Assembly (NCBI GenBank): GCA_018897475.1
Contig: JAHIKS010000103.1
Coordinates: 1-10,149 of the forward strand
Reading direction: 5' to 3'
DNA from: Candidatus Altarchaeota archaeon
GTDB taxonomy: Archaea > Altiarchaeota > Altiarchaeia > IMC4 > QMZM01
DNA length: 10,149 bases
Positions 1 through 6,457 of the stretch are shown piece after piece. Positions within the stretch are counted from its first letter, which is position 1. Every line of letters starts with the position of its first letter. Made by a program: the position numbers and the translations under genes. The notes below the pieces were generated by a model. It had not been told where the DNA came from. It saw only the letters and a program-made list of their open reading frames with translations, and did not search any database.

Positions 1-1
1 A

Positions 2-1093
2 AAGACGGGCACAGGAAAGACAGTCTCGGTAAAATACGTTCTCAGGAAACTGGAGGAATTCGTCCAGAAGCCGGAGAAGAATTCCAACAACGTTATAGTA
101 GGAGTCGTGTATATGAACTGTAAGGTAAGGAACTCGAAATACCAGGTTTTCCTGAAGATTCTGGAGGACGCGGCCCTTAATACGGAGGGGCTGAAGAGCA
201 TCCCTCTTTCTGACAGGTCCGATAAAGGGCTGAAGGGCATGGACCCCGCTGATTTGTACGAAAGGCTCCTGAAGGTCATCCAAGACAACGGCCTTAACAT
301 CGTAGTCATTCTCGACGAGATTGACATGATAACTAATGGCCTGAATGACGTCGTTTACCTCTTAACCAGGATAAACGACGAGATAAAGTCCGGCTCACTC
401 TCAATAATAGGGATATCGAACGATGCAAGATTTAAGAAAAGACTGGACCCCCGGACAAAAAGCACGCTGTGCGAGGAGGAAAGGTTGTTTAAGCCCTACA
501 ACGCCATGCAGCTGAAGAGCATCCTGAAGCAGAGGGTAGCAGCGGGATTCCAGAAGAAGACCATGGACGATTCCGCCATCTCGAGGATTTCGGCGTTTGC
601 GGCCCAGGACGGTGATGCCAGATACGCATTAAAGCTGTTGCAGAAGGCGGGGGAGATAGCACAGGACTCCGGGAGGGAGAAGGTTACTGCTGATGACGTC
701 GGGAAGGCGAAGAATGCAGTGGAGACTGACATAATGGCCGAGGCCATAAGCACCCTCCCCGAGCACCAGCAGATTGTCATGTACTCCATAGCGGCGCTTG
801 CATTGCAGGGGGGCATGTACAAGAGGCTTTCAGGGATACATAATGGCGACCTCTTCAGCGGCGAGGTGTATGAGGCCTATGAAGGCAACTGCAATTCACT
901 GGACAGGAACCCGAGAACCATGAGGCAGTTTTCAGACTATCTGAACGAATTAGAAATGCTGGGCATGATTACTCTGAGGGCGTCAGGCAAGGGGGTAAGA
1001 GGCACGACAAGGCTGATAAGGTTAGGCTACCCCCCCAATGAGATAAAGACAATAGTCAGGGACAGCATCGGGCTGGGTTCAAAGACCAGCTAA
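2..1093 (+). CDS. orc1: Orc1/Cdc6 replication initiator, 5'-truncated by window edge
   Basis: Archaeal Orc1/Cdc6 proteins bind origin recognition boxes and load the MCM helicase. The reading frame is open to the first bases of the window and shows KTGTGKT, the tail of a Walker A motif, so the true start lies upstream; the first internal ATG at 107 is not the start. The 363 visible residues contain Walker B (VVILDEID, about residues 101-108), a sensor 1-like strand (SIIGISND), the ERLFKPYNAMQL segment typical of the family, a sensor 2 region (GDARYALKLL), and a C-terminal winged helix from about residue 255 that includes RTMRQFSDYLNELEMLGMI. About 50-60 N-terminal residues are probably missing. 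Its last 15 nt overlap the 3' end of the convergent glycosyltransferase gene. Origins often lie beside such genes, but any origin would be upstream of this window. Confidence 0.95.
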   Translation, partial: KTGTGKTVSVKYVLRKLEEFVQKPEKNSNNVIVGVVYMNCKVRNSKYQVFLKILEDAALNTEGLKSIPLSDRSDKGLKGMDPADLYERLLKVIQDNGLNIVVILDEIDMITNGLNDVVYLLTRINDEIKSGSLSIIGISNDARFKKRLDPRTKSTLCEEERLFKPYNAMQLKSILKQRVAAGFQKKTMDDSAISRISAFAAQDGDARYALKLLQKAGEIAQDSGREKVTADDVGKAKNAVETDIMAEAISTLPEHQQIVMYSIAALALQGGMYKRLSGIHNGDLFSGEVYEAYEGNCNSLDRNPRTMRQFSDYLNELEMLGMITLRASGKGVRGTTRLIRLGYPPNEIKTIVRDSIGLGSKTS

Positions 1094-2170
1094 TTTCTCG
1101 TAGATTTCGTTCAGTTTCTCGACAGTATTGTGCAGCGAGTGTTCCTTCACCGTCTCAAGGCCGTTCTTGGCCAGCTCATCCTTGTTCTTGTAGGCCTTGT
1201 CAATCAGCTGCATCAGTTTCTTCAGGTCGCCCTGATTATACCTGTAGCCATTGACCCCCTCCTGAATGGTATCCTTCAGGGCCATTGCATCAGCCCCGAC
1301 TACTGGAGTTCCGCAGGCCATGGCCTCCAAGGCAACCAGGCCCTGGGTTTCTGCCGTTGATGGAAACACAAAGACGTCCAGGCAGGAGTAGAACTCAAGC
1401 AGTTCTTCTCTCGTTAGGAATCCGATGAATTTCACGTTTTTCTTTCCCTTACCAAGTTTCTTGAAGTGCTCCTCAGCAGGACCCACTCCGGCAATCAGAA
1501 TCTCACCGTCGAATTCATCAGCTATACCTATCAAATCCTCCAGGTGCTTTTCATAGCCGAAGCGACCACAGAATCCTATGACCTTCCCCGTCTTAATCCC
1601 GAATTTCTTCCTGAACGGTTCCGGGTTGGCTGGTTTGAAGAACTCCAGGTCTATGCCATTAGAGAGAACCGTAACATCATTTACGCCCTTCTTCAATAAC
1701 ATCTCCCTGATTGGCTTTGACGGGCAGGTAACAACATCGCAGGAATTCAGCAGCTTCCTCTCCCAGAGGTTATAGAGCTTCATCAGGCTGCTCTGGAGGG
1801 TCTTGTTCTTGGTCATATAGCTGATGTACTGGTCGGCAGGGGTATGGTATGTGAGAATCCTTGGCAGCCTGTATCTTTTTGAGACGTAAAGCCCAGCCAG
1901 GGCCATCGAGAACAGCCCGTGGATGTGGACTATGTCCAGGTCCTTTGCCTTCCTTGATACGTCAACAGGAAAGGCGACCTTGTAGCCCTTGTAGAACTTG
2001 AACTCCATGGACTTGAAGGGAAACTCGTCATGCTCCGGCTTGTATTTGCCGTCAGGATAGTAGATGGATACATCATGCGTCTCCTTAAGTCTATCCTTCC
2101 AGGCCTTTATCGTGAAGGTTACGCCGTTGATCTGCGGAAAATAGGTGTCGGTGAATATTCCAATCTTCAT
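1079..2170 (-). CDS. GT4-family glycosyltransferase, probable lipid or surface-glycan type
   Basis: A complete 363-residue GT-B enzyme of glycosyltransferase family 4, predicted to transfer a hexose from a nucleotide sugar to an acceptor at the inner membrane face. The N-terminal acceptor domain opens with MKIGIFTDTYFPQINGV, followed by DIVHIHGLFSMA (79-90) and YHTPADQY (108-115). The C-terminal donor domain has VIGFCGRFGYEKHL (197-210) and the E-x7-E signature with E274 and E282 in AETQGLVALEAMACGTP. This layout resembles diacylglycerol 3-glucosyltransferases and PimB/mannosyltransferases; donor and acceptor cannot be read from sequence. It is the last gene of an operon, 4 nt after the winged-helix gene; an AGGAGA lies 16 nt before the ATG, rather far for a ribosome binding site. 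The GT4 fold is clear; the lipid role is inferred, partly from the CpoA-like paralogue at 8914-9903. Confidence 0.88.
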   Translation of the reverse strand: MKIGIFTDTYFPQINGVTFTIKAWKDRLKETHDVSIYYPDGKYKPEHDEFPFKSMEFKFYKGYKVAFPVDVSRKAKDLDIVHIHGLFSMALAGLYVSKRYRLPRILTYHTPADQYISYMTKNKTLQSSLMKLYNLWERKLLNSCDVVTCPSKPIREMLLKKGVNDVTVLSNGIDLEFFKPANPEPFRKKFGIKTGKVIGFCGRFGYEKHLEDLIGIADEFDGEILIAGVGPAEEHFKKLGKGKKNVKFIGFLTREELLEFYSCLDVFVFPSTAETQGLVALEAMACGTPVVGADAMALKDTIQEGVNGYRYNQGDLKKLMQLIDKAYKNKDELAKNGLETVKEHSLHNTVEKLNEIYEKLAGL

Positions 2171-2174
2171 GATG

Positions 2175-2804
2175 TTAAGATATTCTTCTCCTGACTAAAT
2201 ATCCTATACATATCCCTGCAATTAGAGTCAGAACCAGCGCGAGGACTAATTCGGCATAGGGGATTTCCATGACCGGGAATTCTGCCGGGATTGTGCTTGT
2301 TGTTTCGATTATCGTGCTTGTCGCTTCTTCAACAGCATTTCTTCCTGAGCTAAGCGCCATGTCAGCATACTTCATATCTTCGGCGGGGGCGGTGGTCATC
2401 GCTTTCTCGGCAGTCCCCGCAAGAACAGACGGCGCTTGCACAGCCACTGGTCTAATAAGACCGCCCATCATATAGATAAGGCGGTAGACGACTCCGAAGA
2501 GGAAGAGCATGCTAGCAGCCAGGACTATCATCACTCTTTTTTCATATGGATTAAGAATCTTTTTTCCCTTGTCAGTCAACCTATAATATTTCCATTTCTT
2601 GCCTCTTTCCACCTGCTTAATCAGCTCAACCTCGAGCAGTTTGTCCAGGTGCTCCTTGATGGTGGAGGGGGCCATGTCCATCTCACCGGCCAGGTCCGTC
2701 AGAGTGTACTGGTAGTTCTCGTCCAGCTTCTTCAGTATCTTTACCCTGGTGTCCATCGCAAGGGCCTTGAAGGTCTCCCTGTCCAGAGTTATCTTGTCCT
2801 GCAT
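2175..2804 (-). CDS. Membrane-tethered winged-helix (ArsR-like) transcriptional regulator
   Basis: A 209-residue protein with an N-terminal DNA-binding domain and two membrane spans. Residues about 8-88 form an ArsR/MarR-like winged helix: LAMDTRVKILKKL, recognition-helix region MAPSTIKEHLDKLLEVELI, and a wing RGKKWKYYRLTDKGKKIL. Residues 91-112 are a first hydrophobic helix and 184-204 a second, ending in the basic tail RRRIS. The roughly 70 residues between them are rich in Ser, Thr and Ala (ATSTIIETTSTIPAEF, 161-176) and should lie outside the cell, with the DNA-binding domain and C-terminus inside. Its ATG shares one base with the TAA stop of the upstream VIT-VWA gene, and a GGAGG lies 5 nt before it, so translation is likely coupled. 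A role relaying envelope state to transcription is inference; no ligand-binding fold is recognised outside. Confidence 0.85.
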   Translation of the reverse strand: MQDKITLDRETFKALAMDTRVKILKKLDENYQYTLTDLAGEMDMAPSTIKEHLDKLLEVELIKQVERGKKWKYYRLTDKGKKILNPYEKRVMIVLAASMLFLFGVVYRLIYMMGGLIRPVAVQAPSVLAGTAEKAMTTAPAEDMKYADMALSSGRNAVEEATSTIIETTSTIPAEFPVMEIPYAELVLALVLTLIAGICIGYLVRRRIS

Positions 2805-5062
2805 TATTTCCTCCCCTTCCCATAGACAAGGGCAGCAACCGCAACGAGCATCAGGATGCCCATCACGAGCAGGGAAAGGAACAGGACCTGCGTGTCCTCT
2901 TCCCTGGCCGGGATGGTGGTCGTCGGAATCGTTGTTTCGGATATCGCTTCAGCCCCCGCCTGCTCAGAGATGATGTAGCAGTTCCCATCAGAGCAGAAAT
3001 TCACCTCCTTTCCGAGTGCGAGGTATTTTCCTGTTTCAGGATTATTCTTCAGAAATTCAAAGTATGCATCTGAGCCGTATTTTATCTCGCTTGCATCATC
3101 TCCATCCCAGTCGTTATCAACCCACGTACCGTTCCTCTGATAAAAGGTCTTTTTGCCGACGTGCTCCACTCTCGTCGAGCCGGACTCGTAGATGTCGCCC
3201 TCTTTCAGTTCCTGCGTTGTCTGCGCGGATTTTATTGCGGAGAGTCCTGTAACCGCGTTAAAGGCCATATCTACGACAGATTGACTGAATCCTTCCCTCG
3301 CGGCCGCTATGCCCTCCGGCCTGCTCAGGTCCGTGTCCATATCCACCAGGAATGATGTGTAGGGGGTTATGATGCCGTACTCCATGGACAGGTTTATTAT
3401 CTCGTCGATAAGCTCCTCGTTCTCCCCATGGAGTCTTATCTCGTCCATGAGGTAGCCAATCTTTCTCGTTGCCCATAACCTGGGAATGAATTCGTTCTCT
3501 GAATTCTCCTCTGGGAAATTGGCCTCATAACTGTATGTTTTCTCCTCCTTGCCTGTCCTTCCAGCGAGCGTTATCGTTGCATCCCCGCCCCCCGAATATC
3601 TGCCGAACAGCACAAGCTGCGAGCCCTTGAACAGGTCCGGCAACTCCTTCGGGTAGGAGTCCCTCACGGAAACGCCGCTGAATCCGATTTCCAGATTTGA
3701 CAGAACGGGGTTGGATATCTTCGAATAGAAGTCCGAGACCTTGATTTCAATGTCCTCCTCGGGCTTTACGTACTCGGATGCGCCGCTGTTCCCTCCCGAG
3801 ATTTTGTCCAGGAGATGCGTATTGACATCATAGCCAACGCCAAAGACGAAGATTCTTGCCTTACCTGAATTCTCATCCTTTACGTTGCCCATAATCTTTT
3901 CATTATCCGTCGTTCCGACCGTCGGCTTTCCGTCTGTGAGGAATATTATTATGGATGGCCTCTCCTCATCCTCCACCATATCCAGTGCATGCAGGAGGGC
4001 GTCATTTATGTTTGTCCCGCCGCTGGCCTCAATCTTGCTTATGAATTCCAGGGCATTTTTCTTATTTTCTGAGTTTGAATCAACCAGATTATCATCGAAT
4101 TCCCCTATGTTCGTGTTGAAGGTAATCAGATTGAATCTATCTTCATCGTTAAGGGAATTGACACAGAACTCCAGCGCACTCTTTGCCTGCTCTATCTTAT
4201 CGCCGGCCATGCTGCCGGAGGTGTCGAGGACAAATATTATGTCCTTTGCGATTATTTCCTCCTCTTTGGTTTCCTGCTTCGGAGCAAGAAGAAGCATGAA
4301 GAAGCCATTCTCCCCGTCCTTGAAGGTCAGAAGGTTGAGGCCGAAGTCCTCCTCCGAGACCGTGTAGTAGAGCTCGAAGTCCTTCTCCGGCTTCACGTTC
4401 TCCTCCTCGTAGCTTACCTCGGCTTCATAGTCGTTAATCCTGCTGACCGAGATTTTATGGGTCGGCGAATAAATGGCCTTGATTGGTTTGTTCGATTTAA
4501 GCCTGACGCTGATTAGAACGCTCTCTATATCCCCTGATGAGAACTTCTCTATCTCCAGGGGATACCTGTAATGGCAGATTCCGGACTCGCATCTAATAAC
4601 CTCGGAGTACCTGAGCTGAATCCTTTTCTCTCCATTGGCAGGAATAGGATAAACGCTGGCCTTGAACATGTCCTGGCCCACATACTCAAGGAGCGCGGGG
4701 TCAATCAGCTGCCTCACTATATCCTCATAAATCTGCCTTGCCTCATCCTTTTTCAGGATTTCCCCGTCAAGTTTTTCCCCTTCAACGAACATCGAGAATT
4801 CATGGATTGATGCAGTTTCCGGAATTGGGAATATATACGTACCCTCCAGGTCGCGGGAGAATTCGTTTTTGAACACCTGGTCTATTTCGGTCTCAGCATA
4901 CTGATTGTCTATTGTAATGTTTACGTGATGATATTTTATTGCAAAGGGCGGAATCTTCTCAGGTCTCACGTCCGGCGGAGGCACAGGTATTATCATTCCG
5001 TCAGCTGCCGCAATGCCCGTAAGTATGCTCACCAGCAGGAGCCCAATCAAAATCTTTTTCAT
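2804..5062 (-). CDS. Secreted, membrane-anchored VIT-VWA domain protein
   Basis: A 752-residue surface protein related in architecture to inter-alpha-trypsin inhibitor heavy chains. A signal peptide (1-20, MKKILIGLLLVSILTGIAAA) precedes a VIT domain (about 28-160, with QVFKNEFSRDLEGTYIFPIP and ASVYPIPANGEKRIQLRYSE). A von Willebrand factor A domain spans about 274-450. Its metal-ion-dependent adhesion site is complete: DTSGS (D280, S282, S284), T350 in SGGTNI and D377 in LTDG. After a long beta-rich region, a Thr/Pro stalk (ETTIPTTTIPARE) leads to a final transmembrane helix (about 727-747) and the short basic tail GKGRK. Such proteins mediate divalent-metal-dependent protein contacts; the partner is unknown. 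First gene of the operon. No Shine-Dalgarno sequence lies close to the ATG, and the mobile element begins directly upstream, apparently separating the gene from its promoter. Confidence 0.9.
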   Translation of the reverse strand: MKKILIGLLLVSILTGIAAADGMIIPVPPPDVRPEKIPPFAIKYHHVNITIDNQYAETEIDQVFKNEFSRDLEGTYIFPIPETASIHEFSMFVEGEKLDGEILKKDEARQIYEDIVRQLIDPALLEYVGQDMFKASVYPIPANGEKRIQLRYSEVIRCESGICHYRYPLEIEKFSSGDIESVLISVRLKSNKPIKAIYSPTHKISVSRINDYEAEVSYEEENVKPEKDFELYYTVSEEDFGLNLLTFKDGENGFFMLLLAPKQETKEEEIIAKDIIFVLDTSGSMAGDKIEQAKSALEFCVNSLNDEDRFNLITFNTNIGEFDDNLVDSNSENKKNALEFISKIEASGGTNINDALLHALDMVEDEERPSIIIFLTDGKPTVGTTDNEKIMGNVKDENSGKARIFVFGVGYDVNTHLLDKISGGNSGASEYVKPEEDIEIKVSDFYSKISNPVLSNLEIGFSGVSVRDSYPKELPDLFKGSQLVLFGRYSGGGDATITLAGRTGKEEKTYSYEANFPEENSENEFIPRLWATRKIGYLMDEIRLHGENEELIDEIINLSMEYGIITPYTSFLVDMDTDLSRPEGIAAAREGFSQSVVDMAFNAVTGLSAIKSAQTTQELKEGDIYESGSTRVEHVGKKTFYQRNGTWVDNDWDGDDASEIKYGSDAYFEFLKNNPETGKYLALGKEVNFCSDGNCYIISEQAGAEAISETTIPTTTIPAREEDTQVLFLSLLVMGILMLVAVAALVYGKGRK
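2810..2814 (-). promoter_or_regulatory. Shine-Dalgarno sequence of the tethered regulator gene
   Basis: GGAGG on the minus strand, 5 nt before the ATG at 2804 and inside the end of the VIT-VWA gene. It is the clearest ribosome binding site in the window. It supports this start and fits re-initiation of ribosomes finishing the upstream gene, as expected for an internal operon gene, in contrast to the apparently leaderless first genes. Confidence 0.75.
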
Positions 5063-5078
5063 CTAAAACAGGCAAGGA

Positions 5079-5100
5079 TACCCACGAATTCATTCGCGGG
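5079..5100 (+). repeat. Left-end subterminal hairpin of the tnpB element
   Basis: CCCACGAAT, a 2-nt loop TC, then ATTCGCGGG forms a 9-bp stem with one mismatch. IS200/IS605 elements carry imperfect hairpins near each end that the single-stranded-DNA transposase recognises. TACCCACGA (5079-5087) is the inverted copy of TCGTGGGTA at the right end. Between this hairpin and tnpB the sequence is pyrimidine-rich and contains TTACTTTTC twice (5124-5132 and 5139-5147), 15 nt apart; no gene was found there. Confidence 0.65.
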
Positions 5101-5194
5101 AGGAATTTGCCCCTCTCACCTCCTTACTTTTCACTTTTTTACTTTTCCAGTGCTCCTCCACAAAGTATTTGGACTGCAACTCTGATAAACTAAT

Positions 5195-6373
5195 ATGAAG
5201 AATTGTGCTACAATCAAGATAAAACTGCCTGTGAATGATGTTCTTCTTGAGACTATCAGACAGTATTCTAATTCTGCCAAATATGTTGTTGATGTTGGCT
5301 ACAACACTCCTGTTGGCAAGTCCAAAATCAAACTCCACAATGCCACTTACCGAGAGGTTCGTAAGCAACTCCCTCAGCTTCCCGCTCAACTTGTGATAAG
5401 CAGCAGGGATAAGGCCTATGAGATACTTAACTCTGTCAGAATGAGAAAGCGGATGAGGAAGAAGGCGTCCAAGCCACAGGTCAGCGATTATCTCTCGATT
5501 AGATATGATGCTCGTTCCTTCTATTTTAAGCCAGATGTGGTTAGTCTCACCTCCGTTGGAGGAAGGCTCAAAATCCCGATTCAGGTTCCTAAATACTTTG
5601 GAAGATACCTTGGTTGGACTGTCAGAACAGCAGACCTTATCTACAGGAAAGGAAAGCTGTTCTTGAATGTGGTTGTTTCCAGAGACATCACTATTGATTG
5701 TAGCACAGGTAAAACTATTGGTGTTGATGTCGGAATCAACAACCTCGCAGTTACCAGCGAGAGACAATTCTTCAAGGGAGTTAAAGGAAAGCTTGCTAAG
5801 TTCCACAGGTTGAGGGGAAAACTTCAAGCCAAAGGCACTCGTTCTGCCAGGAGAAAACTCAAAAGAGTGAGTGGCAGACAGAGACGGTTTATGGCTGACC
5901 TCAACCACAGGATTAGTAAGGGGATAGTTGAACCACTTGATAAAGGAGACTGTATTGTGATGGAAGACCTTAATGGGATCAGAAACGGAGTGACCATTAA
6001 AAGCAAAAGAAAAGGCAAAGTATTGAACAGGATGACTAATAACTGGGCGTTCTACCAGTTGCAGGGATTTATCGACTACAAAGCCAGTCGCAAGGGTGTA
6101 TGGGTGGTCTATGCTAATCCCCACTACACGTCCAAGACCTGCTCCAACTGCGGTGAAGTCTATTCCATTCGCCCCAAGAAACGTGGATTCTTTAGGTGCC
6201 TCCATTGTGGTTTTTCCTGTAATAGTGACCTAAACGCATCTCGCAATCTGCGGGAACGGTTGAAACCATTGGTTAACAGCCGTGGGCTGCACGTCAACCA
6301 GCCTATTGTAGCGAGTGATGATTGCAAAGCACCTCTTGGTGAATTGAGCATGAGTTCAGTTACAAACCCATAG
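5195..6373 (+). CDS. tnpB: TnpB RNA-guided nuclease (OrfB), apparently intact
   Basis: A 392-residue TnpB, the Cas12-related nuclease of IS200/IS605 elements that uses an omega-RNA from the element's right end to cut matching DNA beside a short motif. The RuvC-like site looks complete: D178 in GVDVGINNLAVTS, E257 in IVMEDLNGIR and D345 in NSDLNASRNL. The zinc finger has C316 and C319 (CSNCG) and C335 and C338 (CLHCG). The N-terminal region and Arg/Lys-rich helices (82-92, 215-232) are present and length is normal, so no decay is visible. An in-frame TAA at 5186-5188 limits the start to ATG 5195. There is no Shine-Dalgarno sequence and only a weak AT-rich box (around 5165). The stop codon lies inside the right-end hairpin. 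A 371-codon frame on the opposite strand is a shadow. Confidence 0.95.
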   Translation: MKNCATIKIKLPVNDVLLETIRQYSNSAKYVVDVGYNTPVGKSKIKLHNATYREVRKQLPQLPAQLVISSRDKAYEILNSVRMRKRMRKKASKPQVSDYLSIRYDARSFYFKPDVVSLTSVGGRLKIPIQVPKYFGRYLGWTVRTADLIYRKGKLFLNVVVSRDITIDCSTGKTIGVDVGINNLAVTSERQFFKGVKGKLAKFHRLRGKLQAKGTRSARRKLKRVSGRQRRFMADLNHRISKGIVEPLDKGDCIVMEDLNGIRNGVTIKSKRKGKVLNRMTNNWAFYQLQGFIDYKASRKGVWVVYANPHYTSKTCSNCGEVYSIRPKKRGFFRCLHCGFSCNSDLNASRNLRERLKPLVNSRGLHVNQPIVASDDCKAPLGELSMSSVTNP

Positions 6374-6411
6374 ACTTTAGTCGTGGGTAGTTGACCTCAG
6401 TAATCTATACT
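6271..6411 (+). ncRNA. Putative omega-RNA (reRNA) of the tnpB element, with guide
   Basis: TnpB guide RNAs come from the 3' end of tnpB plus the right end, with the guide taken from flanking DNA. Consistent structure is visible. A nested stem at 6271-6299 has outer GGTT with AACC and inner CAGCC-GTG-GGCTG. A small stem CACC-TCTT-GGTG lies at 6330-6341, and the terminal hairpin at 6367-6387. If the element ends at 6395, the guide would begin CTCAGTAATCTATACT. Both ends of this feature are approximate; the scaffold start is set at the first clear stem. No transcript evidence is available here. Confidence 0.45.
6367..6389 (+). repeat. Right-end subterminal hairpin of the tnpB element
   Basis: CCCAT, bulged A, GACT, loop TT, AGTC, GTGGG: a 9-bp stem (one T-G pair) with one bulged base, overlapping the tnpB stop codon. 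The sequence CTTTAGTCGTGGGTAGTTGAC looks typical of right ends of archaeal OrfB elements. The TCGTGGGTA portion (6381-6389) is the inverted match of the left end. Confidence 0.7.
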
Positions 6412-6416
6412 CGAGG

Positions 6417-6426
6417 ATTATATAAA
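6417..6426 (-). promoter_or_regulatory. TATA box, probable original promoter of the VIT-VWA operon
   Basis: The minus strand reads TTTATATAAT, close to the archaeal TATA consensus. No minus-strand gene begins just downstream now because the mobile element intervenes. With bases 5063-6395 removed, the box centre would lie about 27 nt from the first base of the VIT-VWA ATG. That is the spacing seen for leaderless archaeal transcripts and for the boxes at 7138 and 10065 here. Confidence 0.6.
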
Positions 6427-6431
6427 GGGAT

Positions 6432-6457
6432 TTCGGTTTTCTTCGGTTTTCACCGAA
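6432..6457. terminator. Hairpin with T-rich tandem repeat between converging transcripts
   Basis: TTCGGTTTT occurs twice (6432-6440 and 6442-6450). The second copy pairs with ACCGAA (6452-6457) to form a 6-bp stem. On the minus strand this stem has a GAAA tetraloop and directly follows the stop codon of the SdpI-like gene. On the plus strand the T-runs could terminate tnpB and omega-RNA transcription, since archaeal terminators are T-rich. On the minus strand there is no long T-run, so termination there is less certain. Confidence 0.4.

Larger units (their letters stand above)
5063..6395 (+). mobile_element. tnpB-only IS200/IS605 (IS1341-type) element
   Basis: A single-gene element carrying tnpB but no tnpA transposase, so any movement would need TnpA from elsewhere. 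The ends are inferred. On the right, a subterminal hairpin at 6367-6387 is followed by TAGTTGAC, with TTGAC at 6391-6395 as the probable cleavage motif. On the left, a hairpin at 5081-5100 follows TTCAT (5058-5062), a candidate target motif. Both hairpins carry the same 9-mer in inverted orientation: TACCCACGA at 5079-5087 and TCGTGGGTA at 6381-6389. The left boundary at 5063 also rests on a promoter argument: joining 5062 to 6396 puts a TATA box 27 nt from the VIT-VWA start codon. That boundary could be off by several bases. Confidence 0.75.

Noticed and set aside
107..1093. ATG at 107 as the start of the Orc1/Cdc6 gene
   Set aside because: The open frame continues upstream to the window edge and encodes the Walker A motif, so 107 is internal.
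3885..4367. 160-codon plus-strand frame inside the VIT-VWA gene
   Set aside because: It lies opposite the VWA domain with its conserved metal-binding residues; the translation is low-complexity (Ser/Leu-rich) and has no start signal.
5117..5126. Consensus-like Shine-Dalgarno TAAGGAGGTG on the minus strand upstream of the VIT-VWA gene
   Set aside because: It lies about 55 nt before the VIT-VWA ATG, inside the mobile element, and the nearest minus-strand ATG (5093) opens only a short frame overlapping VIT-VWA out of phase. Probably chance.
5090..6205. Long minus-strand open frame (371 codons) opposite tnpB
   Set aside because: It is fully antisense to a TnpB gene with all family motifs, its translation is Ser-rich with no recognisable domain, and it continues past the left hairpin of the element.
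6401..6420. Short inverted repeat TAATC...GATTA around a CTCGAG in the VIT-VWA promoter region
   Set aside because: Only 5-bp arms in AT-rich DNA, and one arm partly coincides with the TATA box; not distinguishable from chance.
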